Position numbers and translations under genes: made by a program. From Halothermothrix orenii H 168 (GTDB lineage Bacteria > Bacillota > Halanaerobiia > Halanaerobiales > Halothermotrichaceae), in NCBI RefSeq assembly GCF_000020485.1, contig NC_011899.1:2140501-2204500 (forward strand): a stretch of DNA of 64,000 bases, read 5' to 3'. Shown piece by piece: positions 54,127 through 63,364 of the stretch (positions are counted from its first letter, which is position 1; each line of letters starts with the position of its first letter). The notes beneath the pieces are model-generated. The model was not told the DNA's origin. It saw only the letters and a list, made by a program, of their open reading frames with translations, and did not search any database.

Positions 54127-54992
54127 CAATGGTCACCCCATTCATTTTTGCTCCCTTTCATTACCTTTGCCACTACTATTTTCATCGGTCTATCAATCTC
54201 AACATCGGTTTCTTCAAGGTCAACTTCAACGTATTCACCTTCACCAACATCTACTTTAATGGTCTTCTTAACCAGATTGCGGTCTACAATTTCACCTTCA
54301 CCGATATCAAGTTCAACTGTATCTCCAACCTCGGGCATCTCTTCTTTTAACATTTTATATATCTTTGATTCAAACTTAATACAGCACATTAACCGACCAC
54401 ATACTCCAGAGATCTTGGCAGGATTGAGGGAGAGATCCTGTTTTTTGGCCATTTTAATAGTAATGGGGTCAAAATCACGTAAAAACTGAGCACAACAAAG
54501 TTTTCGGCCACATATGCCAATACCCCCCAGCATTTTGGCCTCATCCCTGACACCAATCTGCCTTAGTTCAATTCTGGTCTTAAAGACCCGGGCCAGGTCT
54601 TTAACAAGCTCCCTGAAATCTACTCTGCCATCAGCTGTAAAATAAAAGATTATCTTGTTGTGGTCAAAAGTATATTCTACATCGATTAGTTTCATGGGTA
54701 ATCCATGCTTATTAATCTTCTGAAGGCATATCTGGAAGGCCTTTTTCTCCAGCCTTTTGTTCTCTTCATATTTTTCTTTGTCTTTAAGGTTTGCCTTCCT
54801 GATAACTTTTTTCAAAGGGGGCACTATTTCGTCTTCACTAACCTCTTTTTTTTCAGTTACTACTTCACCGTACTCTATACCACGGGAGGTTTCTACAATA
54901 ACATGATCACCCTTTTTAAGTTCAATATCTCCCGGGTCAAAATAATATATTTTTCCAGCTTGTCTAAAGCTTACTCCTATTACTGTATACAT
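54126..54992 (-). CDS. ricT: PSP1-domain protein RicT (YaaT)
   Basis: 288 residues with the PSP1 domain. The conserved cysteines are in GGIGICGRKLCCAQFL and GVCGRLMCCIKFE, which hold iron-sulfur clusters in the Bacillus RicAFT complex, a factor for RNA maturation by RNase Y. GAGGGTG precedes the ATG. It follows holB by five bases and overlaps yabA. Confidence 0.95.
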   Translation of the reverse strand: MYTVIGVSFRQAGKIYYFDPGDIELKKGDHVIVETSRGIEYGEVVTEKKEVSEDEIVPPLKKVIRKANLKDKEKYEENKRLEKKAFQICLQKINKHGLPMKLIDVEYTFDHNKIIFYFTADGRVDFRELVKDLARVFKTRIELRQIGVRDEAKMLGGIGICGRKLCCAQFLRDFDPITIKMAKKQDLSLNPAKISGVCGRLMCCIKFESKIYKMLKEEMPEVGDTVELDIGEGEIVDRNLVKKTIKVDVGEGEYVEVDLEETDVEIDRPMKIVVAKVMKGSKNEWGDH

Positions 54993-54997
54993 AATTA

Positions 54998-55978
54998 TTA
55001 CACCCTCTTAGCTCTAATTTTCAATAACATAACCTGTAAAGCCAGGTCTTTCCTGACATTTGCTTTTATATATTTCCTGGTTTCTCCGATCAATTCAATA
55101 ATAGAGATCAACTCTTCAGTTCTATAATTTCGGGCCTGAACCTCTATTTTATCAATAAAATCATAATTTACTATATTATCTTTAATTCCCTGATTATAAA
55201 ATATTATATCTTTAAACCAGCCAGATATCAAATCAAACAGAGGTAAATCTTGCTGAAACCAGTCAACCATTTGCTGGCTTTTATTGAAAATATCAACTGC
55301 CCTGAGATGGGTTAAATTACACAAAAAATCAAACAATTCTTCTCTGATTAACAGAATATCTTCCTTTTCCACTAATTTAAGGGCATCACCAATGCTCCCC
55401 CTGGCCAGTGTAGCAATCAAATGAGCCTTTTTATCCCCGATACCTTTATTAATCAGATATTCCTTGATTATTTCCCGGGCAATATTGCTTAGCTGAATTT
55501 GCTGGCACCTAGATATTATGGTTGATGGCAGTTTATTTAAATCTTCTACCAGTAAAATAATAACTGCATAATGGGGTGGCTCTTCCAGTGTTTTTAATAG
55601 ACTATTGGCTGCTTCTAAAGTCATGGTATCGGCCCCGTCTATTATATATATCTTTTTCTTGCTTTCATAAGGTTTATAAACTATCTCTTTCTGGAAATTT
55701 CTTATCTGGTCTATTTTAATACTATTATTTACCGGCTCAATTAATTTTAAATCAGGATGATTAAAATGATCAATTTTTTTACAGGCCATACACTGACCAC
55801 AGCTGTCATCTACTTTATTATGGCAATTAATTGCCCTGGCAAACTGAAAAGCCAGGAGTTTTTTCCCAACCCCATCCCTACCGTTGAAAAGGTAGGCATG
55901 ATTTATTCTATTATCCCTTAATTCTTCCTTTAAAATCTTTATAGCCCCATTTTGCCCGATAATTTCATTAAACCCCAT
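54998..55978 (-). CDS. holB: DNA polymerase III delta' subunit
   Basis: Clamp-loader subunit of 326 residues. The Walker-like loop is GRDGVGKKLLAF, the zinc module has CHNKVDDSCGQCMAC, then ADTMTLEAANSLLKTLEEPP and the SRC motif in STIISRCQQ. GGGG precedes the ATG. Together with tmk, darA, ricT and yabA it forms a conserved Firmicutes core string. Confidence 0.96.
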   Translation of the reverse strand: MGFNEIIGQNGAIKILKEELRDNRINHAYLFNGRDGVGKKLLAFQFARAINCHNKVDDSCGQCMACKKIDHFNHPDLKLIEPVNNSIKIDQIRNFQKEIVYKPYESKKKIYIIDGADTMTLEAANSLLKTLEEPPHYAVIILLVEDLNKLPSTIISRCQQIQLSNIAREIIKEYLINKGIGDKKAHLIATLARGSIGDALKLVEKEDILLIREELFDFLCNLTHLRAVDIFNKSQQMVDWFQQDLPLFDLISGWFKDIIFYNQGIKDNIVNYDFIDKIEVQARNYRTEELISIIELIGETRKYIKANVRKDLALQVMLLKIRAKRV

Positions 55979-56304
55979 ATTTGATACCCCTTAGTAATTA
56001 TTAACTATATTCTATCTATTGAAACTTTTGTAGCCTGGTTTCTTTTAAATGAGTACTTTTCTTTTATATGAATACTTATAGAATATCTGTTTACAGAAAT
56101 ACCTTTTTACAAGAACAGTCCTGTATATCTACCCACAGTCGACCTGACATTAAAACTTAAAGTAAATTCAATCAGAAGAATTTTAACCGAATATCAGAGG
56201 TGTTTATTTCTGACGACTATGGGGTTTAGGTCTCCTACCGAAATATAACCCACTATTTAGTAGTGGGTTTTTGATATTTAAACATATTTATTTTTATGAC
56301 AAAA
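55979..56304. other. Gene-free region between holB and darA with a plus-strand terminator-like hairpin
   Basis: 326 bases without a gene. At 56247-56269 the arms AACCCACTA and TAGTGGGTT enclose a five-base loop and are followed by T on the plus strand. No plus-strand gene precedes it, so it may be the end of a lost mobile element, an antisense RNA, or a structural element. On the minus strand it has only a weak T tract. Confidence 0.45.
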
Positions 56305-56634
56305 TTATAATTTAATATATTTCTCTACATCTATAATGAAAACAGTAGCCCCACCAACCTGAACCTGCATGGGAAAGGAATAATAACCTTCCAGGGAACT
56401 GGCAACAGGTGACATGGGGGCAATTGTTTTCTCCCTTGATTTACATTTGCTTTTTATTATATCAAGTAATTCTTCAATGTGTTCTTTATCTGTTCCAATA
56501 AGAAGGGTGGTATTCCCTTCCCGTAAAAAGCCACCGGTACTGGCCATCTTGGTAAATTTATAGCCAGCTGTAGTTAACTAATCTATTAAATCATGAGCAT
56601 CATGGTCATTAACCACCGCAATAACCATTTTCAT
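56305..56634 (-). pseudogene. darA: Cyclic-di-AMP receptor PII-like protein gene with an in-frame TAG at codon 19
   Basis: The frame from the ATG at 56634 encodes a full DarA/PstA (YaaQ) protein of 109 codons, the family's normal length, except for TAG at 56578-56580 after residue 18 (VNDHDAHDLID-stop-LTTAGYKFTKMASTGGF). Downstream the family's ligand loop and core are intact (ASTGGFLREGNTTLLIG, CKSREK, VQVGGATVFIIDVE). Without readthrough, only a start inside the gene (ATG of MASTGG at 56547) is possible and that lacks a ribosome-binding site and the first beta strand. A Glu codon GAG would differ by one base. It lies 20 bases downstream of tmk, its usual neighbour. Confidence 0.88.
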
Positions 56635-56654
56635 ATTCTCGCTTCTCCCTTCTC

Positions 56655-57278
56655 TCATTTAATTAAACACCCCTTTACCTTATGATATATTTCCCGGTGT
56701 ATTTCTTCACGGGAACGATCTGCATCCAGCATAATAAATCTCCTATCCTCTGCAAGCTGATGATAGGCCTGTCTTACCCTTCTATGAAACGTTACTAATT
56801 CCCTTTCCAGCCTGTCTCCCTGGTTGTCTGGAGAATAACCCCTGGCTCTCTCTAATCCCTTCTCTACATCCAGATCCAGAACAAAAGTAAGGTCAGGCCA
56901 GCACCCATCAATTACCCATTCATTTACAGTTTTAACTACATCTATATCGAGCCCTCTTCCATAACCCTGATAGGCAATACTTGAATCGATAAACCTATCA
57001 GCAAGGACAACCTTTCCACTCTCCAGGGCTGGCTTTATCAGCTCTACTACATGCTGAGCCCTGTCAGCAGCATATAATAAAAATTCAGCTTTAGCCCCCA
57101 TAATGTTATCAGGATCTAATAAAAGCTTCCTTATTTCTTTCCCAATTGGGGTGCCACCTGGCTCCCTGGTTATAATAACATCAAAACCGTCCTTTTTTAA
57201 CCTCTTATAAAGCATTTCTATCTGAGTAGATTTCCCGGAACCCTCTATACCTTCCAGGGTAATAAATAACCCTCTCAC
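56655..57278 (-). CDS. tmk: Thymidylate kinase
   Basis: dTMP kinase of 207 residues. The P-loop GIEGSGKST lies at residues 9-17, ITREPGGTPIGKEIR follows, the substrate site reads DRFIDSSIAYQGYGRGL and a LID-like part has LERARGYSPDNQGDRLE. The start is GTG behind AAAGGAG. It is the first gene of the tmk-darA-holB-ricT-yabA string. Confidence 0.96.
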   Translation of the reverse strand: MRGLFITLEGIEGSGKSTQIEMLYKRLKKDGFDVIITREPGGTPIGKEIRKLLLDPDNIMGAKAEFLLYAADRAQHVVELIKPALESGKVVLADRFIDSSIAYQGYGRGLDIDVVKTVNEWVIDGCWPDLTFVLDLDVEKGLERARGYSPDNQGDRLERELVTFHRRVRQAYHQLAEDRRFIMLDADRSREEIHREIYHKVKGCLIK

Positions 57279-57334
57279 TGTTGTTCTCCTTTCTGTATTA
57301 TATAGTGTATATTCTACAAAATCTATTTAAATCC

Positions 57335-57423
57335 TTTTTTCATCCCCCACTGAAGGGGTAACCATCAACAATTCCAGGTTTTTTTACTTAACCGTTTTTC
57401 ATCACCCATCGAGAGGGGTAACC
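57335..57423. repeat. Imperfect direct repeat at the 3' end of the ECF S-component gene
   Basis: CATCCCCCACTGAAGGGGTAA at 57341 is echoed 59 bases later by CATCACCCATCGAGAGGGGTAA-like sequence at 57400 that contains the end of the ECF gene. This looks like a partial duplication of the gene end. Confidence 0.5.
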
Positions 57424-57911
57424 CCTTTTTTATCAAGATACTTAACCAGTAGTGGAATTAATACAAGCTGAGCTATTATACCCGGTAAGCCTTTTACAAG
57501 TATACTCCAGATATATATTAAGGGGTTATCTACCAGCTTTAAAAACACCGCCATTACAATTGAAGCCCCGAACCTTCCAGTTACCATACTCAGAATCAGA
57601 CTGAAATAAATGTTTGAATTTTTTCTTCTGTAAAAATAACCCATAATCAGGCCATAAAGGCCCAACTCAACCACCATTACCGGAAGCATCGGGAAAACCG
57701 GTGGCATACCGGTTATAAGACTACTTAATAAAGGTGTTAAAACCCCGACTATGGCCCCGTACAGGGGTCCCAGAAAAACTCCACTTACAAACACCGGTAT
57801 ATGCATGGGTAAAAACACCTTTCCCAACCCTGGCCAGTAATGAAAAATCATCGGTAATAAAATACCAATTGCCACAAAAATAGCTCCATGTATAACTTTT
57901 TTTATATTCAA
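57402..57911 (-). CDS. ECF transporter S component (substrate-binding membrane protein)
   Basis: 169 residues with five to six membrane helices. The start (KKVIHGAIFVAIGILLPMIF) has the alanine-rich first helix that docks the ECF T subunit, and PMHIPVFVSGVFLGPLYGAIVG in the second helix is typical. Substrate not identifiable; vitamin or nucleobase families are possible. The ATPase and T genes of the ECF module are not adjacent, so it presumably uses a shared module. The start is TTG with GGGGG eight bases upstream. No riboswitch was recognised in the 400 bases before it. Confidence 0.85.
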   Translation of the reverse strand: MNIKKVIHGAIFVAIGILLPMIFHYWPGLGKVFLPMHIPVFVSGVFLGPLYGAIVGVLTPLLSSLITGMPPVFPMLPVMVVELGLYGLIMGYFYRRKNSNIYFSLILSMVTGRFGASIVMAVFLKLVDNPLIYIWSILVKGLPGIIAQLVLIPLLVKYLDKKGVTPLDG

Positions 57912-58315
57912 ATTTTTTTCCCCCTTTTTTATAACCTATAAATTTAACCTGAATGTTAGTAATATTATTTTAAAAATAACATTAATAAATAGATCTATGT
58001 AACTACCATATATATGTTATCATATTTGGTAAATTTACTCTACTATTTGATTAAATATAACAGGTTAAAATGTAGATAAAAACCCATCCAGGAAAAAGTA
58101 TAGATAATTTAATAGATAATTTAGAGGATAGCATCTCTATAATTCCTGTATTTGTTATAGTTTCTTATTTTTTGTATTTTCTGAATAAGATATTTTCAAT
58201 AACAAATAATATAAGTAAGACCCATGAGCGCAAGATTAGTTAACCACCAAAACTATCGGGGCTATGTTATAAAAATATCCTGAGGCCATTTAATCAAAAA
58301 AGAAAGGGTGGTAAG
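57912..58315. other. AT-rich region upstream of the ECF gene
   Basis: About 400 bases with no gene and no known leader structure recognised. It should contain promoters for the divergent ECF gene and the small HTH-like gene. Confidence 0.4.
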
Positions 58316-58495
58316 ATGGTTTTGAAAAACACCACTGGAGAAAATCCAAATTTAACCCAGTATGAAAAAATAGACCAGCACGAATTCCTCGTAGCCTGGT
58401 CTATGGGAATGAATGATGAAGAAATCGCCAAAAAACTGGGGGTTTCAGTACCCCTGGTTAAAGAATTTAAAGCCAGCTTATTTTCCAACAATTAA
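58316..58495 (+). CDS. Small helix-turn-helix-like protein
   Basis: 59 residues. The C-terminal part AWSMGMNDEEIAKKLGVSV is a typical helix-turn-helix (first helix, turn at MND/KLG, recognition helix VPLVKEFKASL). GGGTGG stands five bases before the ATG. The stop TAA overlaps the convergent trxB stop on a TTAA palindrome. It may be a small DNA-binding regulator; no family name can be given. Confidence 0.65.
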   Translation: MVLKNTTGENPNLTQYEKIDQHEFLVAWSMGMNDEEIAKKLGVSVPLVKEFKASLFSNN

Positions 58496-59427
58496 TCTTC
58501 AATGGTTTCTAAATATTTCCCTGCCTCCATAGCGGCTATGGCACCACTGGCTGCAGAAGTAACAACCTGACGGTAATGGGGGTCCTGAACATCACCTGCT
58601 GCAAAAATTCCTTCCTTACTGGTCATTAATCTGTCATTGGTTATAATGTAACCCCTGTCATCTACTTCCAGCTGCCCTTTAAACAGATCTGTATTTGGTT
58701 TATAACCTACAGCAATAAATAAAGCTTTCACATTTTCAAGTCTGGTTTCTTCTCCGGTCTTATTATTTTCTACCAGCAGGCCTTCAACTTTATTGCCTCC
58801 AAGTAATTCCCTTACTTCTGTATCCCATAATATTTCAACTTTAGAATTATTTTTAACCCTGTCACCAAGAATTTTAGTACCCCTGAACTGATCCCTGCGG
58901 TGTATTAAATAAACTTTAGAGCAGAAATTAGTCAGGTAATTAGCCTCTTCAAGGGCAACATCTCCACCACCAACAACAGCCACTTCCTGATCTTTAAAAA
59001 AGGCCCCATCACAGGTGGCACAGTATGAAATACCTTTACCGATAAAGTCCTCTTCCTTCTCAAGACCGAGTTTCCGGGGGGAAGCACCGGTAGCTATTAT
59101 TATAGAATCTGCCTGATATTCTCCCCCATCAGTTTTTATATTATAAGGACTGTTATTAAAATCAACGTTTTCTACCACTTCATACTGTAAGCGAACATCA
59201 AACTTTTGAGCCTGTTCAATAACCTTTTGCATTAAATCAAAACCAGTAATTCCCTCAGGGAATCCCGGGTAATTTTCAATTTCAGAAGTAGTTGTTATCT
59301 GACCTCCGGGCTCAGGACCAACAATCACCATCGGATTTAAACCTGCCCTGGCCGCATAGATGGCGGCTGTCAAACCAGCTGGTCCTCCACCTATTATAAT
59401 CATTTTTTCTTTATTATTTCCTGCCAT
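58492..59427 (-). CDS. trxB: Thioredoxin reductase
   Basis: FAD/NADPH enzyme of 311 residues. FAD binding at IIGGGPAGLTAAIYAARAG, the redox pair in CATC (YCATCDGAFF), NADPH binding at VVGGGDVALEEANYL, and FAAGDVQDPHYRQVVTSA near the end are all intact. ATG at 59427 stands behind AAGGGGG; the frame is open further upstream but that part is not conserved. It reduces thioredoxin and perhaps the small CPKC protein at 25045-25278. Confidence 0.96.
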   Translation of the reverse strand: MAGNNKEKMIIIGGGPAGLTAAIYAARAGLNPMVIVGPEPGGQITTTSEIENYPGFPEGITGFDLMQKVIEQAQKFDVRLQYEVVENVDFNNSPYNIKTDGGEYQADSIIIATGASPRKLGLEKEEDFIGKGISYCATCDGAFFKDQEVAVVGGGDVALEEANYLTNFCSKVYLIHRRDQFRGTKILGDRVKNNSKVEILWDTEVRELLGGNKVEGLLVENNKTGEETRLENVKALFIAVGYKPNTDLFKGQLEVDDRGYIITNDRLMTSKEGIFAAGDVQDPHYRQVVTSAASGAIAAMEAGKYLETIED

Positions 59428-59578
59428 TTCTATGACCCCCTTAATATTCCTGCTTATTAATATATCCTCTGTACAGATAAAATAATAATATTTTTTTGAT
59501 ATTGATGCTGTAAACCTGACTACATCTAGATTAATACCACTACTACTAAAACAGTTCCACCCCCCATAAAAAAATAAG

Positions 59579-59595
59579 GGCCGCACAATGCGGCC
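59579..59595 (-). terminator. Terminator of the large exported-protein operon
   Basis: GGCCGC, five bases, GCGGCC, then TTATTTTTTT on the minus strand. The stem touches the stop codon of the gene. Confidence 0.85.
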
Positions 59596-62500
59596 TAAAA
59601 GTTATAATCTTTACCGGTAATATTAATGTAAAACCCTTTTTCCAGAACAGGAACCAGAGCATTGTCATTAAGGAGGGAATTATTACGATACCCCACCTTT
59701 AGTTCTAACCAGTCTTTTACAGGTATTATTACTCCCAGGTCAGCAACCAATTCATTAAAGGAAACCACATCCTGTAACCAGTGCTGGGTTTTAAAACTAA
59801 TAATTACCGGTTTAATGTCATATTGTAATCCCAGAGAAGTTGCCGCGGTATTTATATTATATCCCTTCTCGGTATTATTTCTCCAGATAAGACCACCATT
59901 CACCTCTAAATTATTCTTGCTGAATATATTTCCTTTATCAAATACTTTACCAGCCCACATTGAAAGGATTAAGTCACCCTGTTTTTGCTTCCCAAAAGTT
60001 CTATCGGCACTGATTTTTTCTTTTAAATAATAATTCTGTTCAGGTAGATATAGCCCTTTCTGTTCCAGATAGAGATCCAGGACATGTGCTACCATATCAT
60101 AATTGATGTTAACCTGACCGTCAGTCTTTAATTTATCCTGTCCGGAAGTCATCCTGGCAGTTAAACCCAGCTGATTCCGGTCCCAGTCATAGGCTATGGT
60201 AGACTCATAATTTATGCCGTGATCACCCTTATAGTCCAGGCCAACATCCACAGTATTCTTGGCCCCCAGCTGAACCTCATTTTCAATCTGATAGCCCTGT
60301 TTCAGATCTGCTTCACCATGATACATCAGTAAAGGCATCCAGTCTTTTTCCTGAGAAAGAGTTAGGGAAACATGCTGCTTCCAGTCTTTAATCCTATCAA
60401 TCTCAATCAAACCGGTCAGAATGAGATTGTCCTCTCCATGGGACCTTCCTTCCCAGGCTAGAGAAGCCGAATATATATCCCTGGTGTAAACAAACTCTGT
60501 ATTTAATAATGACTCAATTATACCTTCTGAATTCCTGACCAGACTGATATCGTTTTTATTTTTTAGTTGAGGTAAAATATTCCATGAATCCTGTAAACCA
60601 ATCCCGGTCTCGTTTCCTGAAACCCCCGGGGGTTCAATAACCATATCTTCAATATTGCTATGTTTATGCCACAATTTTAGATTTAAATCATGCCCCTTAA
60701 CCTGGAAATTGTAGGCGCCATTCCCTTTCAAATTCATGGCATTTCCATCTGTTTCCTTATTGGCCCGGTAATCTACCTCACCTGTAAGGGTCAGGACACC
60801 TTTTTCTATATTATTACGATATTCACCTTCTATATTAACTGCATGGCCCGAATCATTTAACGAACCCTCTCCCGTAAGTCTGGCTTTATCATCTTCAGTA
60901 GTTATATTAAATCCATAATACCTGGTGCAATCCAGAAAACCAGTTTTATAACGATATTTAATCCGCATTACCTTTCTATAATTACGGTAGTCAATATAAG
61001 TATAATGTTTATTAAAATATACCTTGCCTTCATAATAATCAAGGTAATATTCAGGTTTAAAGGCATTGATCAGATTACCATCCTGGTCAAACTCACATAT
61101 ATATAATTCTTCACTTCCGGAAACCACCGGGAAATGGTCGAGTTGATAGGGACCACTGAAATTATCAAGAGGAATTTCCTCCAGGGCTTCTCCTACTTCA
61201 CCGGCCCCGGCATAAACATTTAATTTTTTATTATCAAGCTCCCTTGTCCAGGCCATGCCGAGGACACCTGAATCAACTTCTCCCATTTCAACAATATCTT
61301 TTTCCCTACTGGCTGTTATTTTTAACGGGGAACCCTGTAATATATCTATACCATTACCATCCTGCTCCCTGTTTTTACGACTCCTGGTTGATGATATTAT
61401 CGATAAATCCCAGTCTTTCACCCCTGTTTTATATTCTAAATCAAGCTCACCACTCATTTTGAGTCCATTGTTAAAATTAAGGTCAAGTTGAGCTACACCA
61501 TAATAGGACTGCTCTTTGTTATCAGCTTTTACAAAATCACCTTTGCTTATATAAAAATCTTTCCTTACAGCCAGACCACCTGCTACCCTGATAGTTTCAG
61601 GCTTTGTAATATTAACAAATCTACCGTTTCGTTTTTGCACTATCCAGATCAGGTAATTCCCCTCAGGGATACCCTCAAGGTAGTATTTACCATCATGTAC
61701 AGAGGCCAGACTACCATTACTTAATTTTACGTAAATATTTTTATCTAATGGTGAATCATCCAGGTCTTCCCGGTAGCCAGTAATTCTACCAAGAATATCG
61801 CCACAACTGGCAAATACTCCTCTGCTTATAATCACAGGAGCACTTCCCTCTCTAGCTACATAACCCCCATAATCACCTTCAGCCGTGCCACTGACAGTAA
61901 CCCTGTTTCTCAATTCACCTTCCGGGGCAGCCGGAGTCACCACCACAGAATATTTTACTTCAAAAAAGTCACCAGGAGCCAGGCTACCAAATTCCCACCT
62001 GAGACTATCCTTGTAATCACTAACGGAAAGATCCCGGGTTGATTCAAAACTTCCTTCCAGATAGGCCAACCCTTCCGGTAACCTCTCCTGAAGACAGGTG
62101 TTATTGACTCTGGATGTCCCTTTATTTTCAACGTAAACACTGTATGTAATAACATCACCTGGTCTGGCCTGGGTCTTATCAGCCTTAACATCTATATAAA
62201 GGGATGAATTATGGCTCAGAATAATATCCTTTTTGAGATTAGATTTTTCCTCAAGGTAAAACACAGGGGTACGGTACGGCAGATAATTTTCCCGGGAAAG
62301 TTCCAGGTAATAATAACCACCGGCCAGGTCATTTATTCTAAACTTGCCCTTAGAATCGGTTATTGTCTCTGTTACCTTGATACCACTTTCACTGTAAAGG
62401 TCAATACTAACTCCGGGTAAAAAACCACCTTCTTCACTAAAAACCCGACCTTTAATGGAAGAATCACCGGGGGCCGTATTATTACTAATCTCGAGCGTTC

Positions 62501-63341
62501 CTACCCCGATAACTTTAAACCAGTCAAGCAAAGGCCAGGTATCGGACAAGGAAAAAGCCTCAATAATATAATAATACTGTCCATCAGGCAAGACTTCATT
62601 ATCAAAACCCTGGCCGTCCCAGGATATTTTATATATCCCCGTTTTATCAAAGTACTTAAACCACAGGTCATCAAAAATACTTACCATATTTCCATCAACA
62701 TCAACTATATAACCAAAAACCGGGATATTCACAAACTCTTCTGTAATATTAAACGATATTTCAGTTGTATCCTTAATTCCATCACCATTTGGTGAAAAAG
62801 GATTGGGATAAGCAAGGCTTGAAGATAAAGACCCTGCTGTTAAATTAAACCTTATTGCCGTCTCATAAATTGCTTTCGGGGAAGAAGAAGCTTTAACTCC
62901 CGGATTTATAGCCAGTTTATAATCAAATGATGCAACATAACCCGGTGACTTACGGGGAAGTCCTTTACTTACAAGGGTTGGTTTTGTTTTAAGGGGCCTC
63001 CAGTTGGTTTTACCATTGTCGCTATGTAAAGCCCATGAAAGGTTACTGATCGGTATCCTGGTCCCGTCATTATTATTGACAAGATCACCGGTAGCTTCTA
63101 TATATAACTCCCATTTACGAAGGGGGGAAACTATACTGAGATTGGTAGCATATGGGATAATATATCCACTGCCATCAGGACTAATGTTAACAAACTTAAC
63201 AGTAGAACTGGAAAAATCAACATCTATATAATCATCGGTATCACTGGCAAATACCCTGGAAAATTGGCAGGCCCAGGTTATAAATAACAGGAAAATAAGT
63301 ATGAGGAAAAATTTATCCCATCCAGGTTTTTTACCCCCCAC
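59595..63341 (-). CDS. Large exported protein with Ig-like and beta-rich C-terminal region, possible outer-membrane barrel
   Basis: 1248 residues with a signal peptide (about 1-32, ending VFAS). In order: a beta domain, a FlgD-type C-terminal domain (AYPNPFSPNGDGIKD at about residue 175), a carboxypeptidase-regulatory-like domain (SIKGRVFSEEGGFLPGVSI), a DUF11-type repeat (VKADKTQARPGDVITYSVYVENKG), a second regulatory-like domain, and from about residue 620 a long region of alternating amphipathic strands (LKLWHKHSNIEDM, ASLAWEGRSHGED, VDVGLDYKGDHGINYES). It ends FYINITGKDYNF, with terminal Phe as in outer-membrane barrels. GTG start behind AGGGGGG. It is transcribed with the exported protein upstream. 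The barrel interpretation is inferred from the pattern. Confidence 0.75.
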   Translation of the reverse strand: MGGKKPGWDKFFLILIFLLFITWACQFSRVFASDTDDYIDVDFSSSTVKFVNISPDGSGYIIPYATNLSIVSPLRKWELYIEATGDLVNNNDGTRIPISNLSWALHSDNGKTNWRPLKTKPTLVSKGLPRKSPGYVASFDYKLAINPGVKASSSPKAIYETAIRFNLTAGSLSSSLAYPNPFSPNGDGIKDTTEISFNITEEFVNIPVFGYIVDVDGNMVSIFDDLWFKYFDKTGIYKISWDGQGFDNEVLPDGQYYYIIEAFSLSDTWPLLDWFKVIGVGTLEISNNTAPGDSSIKGRVFSEEGGFLPGVSIDLYSESGIKVTETITDSKGKFRINDLAGGYYYLELSRENYLPYRTPVFYLEEKSNLKKDIILSHNSSLYIDVKADKTQARPGDVITYSVYVENKGTSRVNNTCLQERLPEGLAYLEGSFESTRDLSVSDYKDSLRWEFGSLAPGDFFEVKYSVVVTPAAPEGELRNRVTVSGTAEGDYGGYVAREGSAPVIISRGVFASCGDILGRITGYREDLDDSPLDKNIYVKLSNGSLASVHDGKYYLEGIPEGNYLIWIVQKRNGRFVNITKPETIRVAGGLAVRKDFYISKGDFVKADNKEQSYYGVAQLDLNFNNGLKMSGELDLEYKTGVKDWDLSIISSTRSRKNREQDGNGIDILQGSPLKITASREKDIVEMGEVDSGVLGMAWTRELDNKKLNVYAGAGEVGEALEEIPLDNFSGPYQLDHFPVVSGSEELYICEFDQDGNLINAFKPEYYLDYYEGKVYFNKHYTYIDYRNYRKVMRIKYRYKTGFLDCTRYYGFNITTEDDKARLTGEGSLNDSGHAVNIEGEYRNNIEKGVLTLTGEVDYRANKETDGNAMNLKGNGAYNFQVKGHDLNLKLWHKHSNIEDMVIEPPGVSGNETGIGLQDSWNILPQLKNKNDISLVRNSEGIIESLLNTEFVYTRDIYSASLAWEGRSHGEDNLILTGLIEIDRIKDWKQHVSLTLSQEKDWMPLLMYHGEADLKQGYQIENEVQLGAKNTVDVGLDYKGDHGINYESTIAYDWDRNQLGLTARMTSGQDKLKTDGQVNINYDMVAHVLDLYLEQKGLYLPEQNYYLKEKISADRTFGKQKQGDLILSMWAGKVFDKGNIFSKNNLEVNGGLIWRNNTEKGYNINTAATSLGLQYDIKPVIISFKTQHWLQDVVSFNELVADLGVIIPVKDWLELKVGYRNNSLLNDNALVPVLEKGFYINITGKDYNF

Positions 63342-63364
63342 TAAAATCCCCCCTAATTAACTTC

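Noticed and set aside
55979-56304. Remnant of an IS200/IS605 element
   Set aside because: The hairpin resembles an element end, but no transposase fragment could be read in either strand, so it is only listed as an open question.
1404-56580. Pyrrolysine insertion at the in-frame TAG codons
   Set aside because: Pyrrolysine is known mainly in methylamine methyltransferases (including those of some Halanaerobiales), but neither gene belongs there, one of the three stops is TAA, and intact genes here also end in TAG.
62211-62420. Plus-strand frames of 60-80 codons within the large exported-protein gene
   Set aside because: They mirror the coding strand, lack ribosome-binding sites and show no protein family pattern; the same holds for opposite-strand frames inside other genes.
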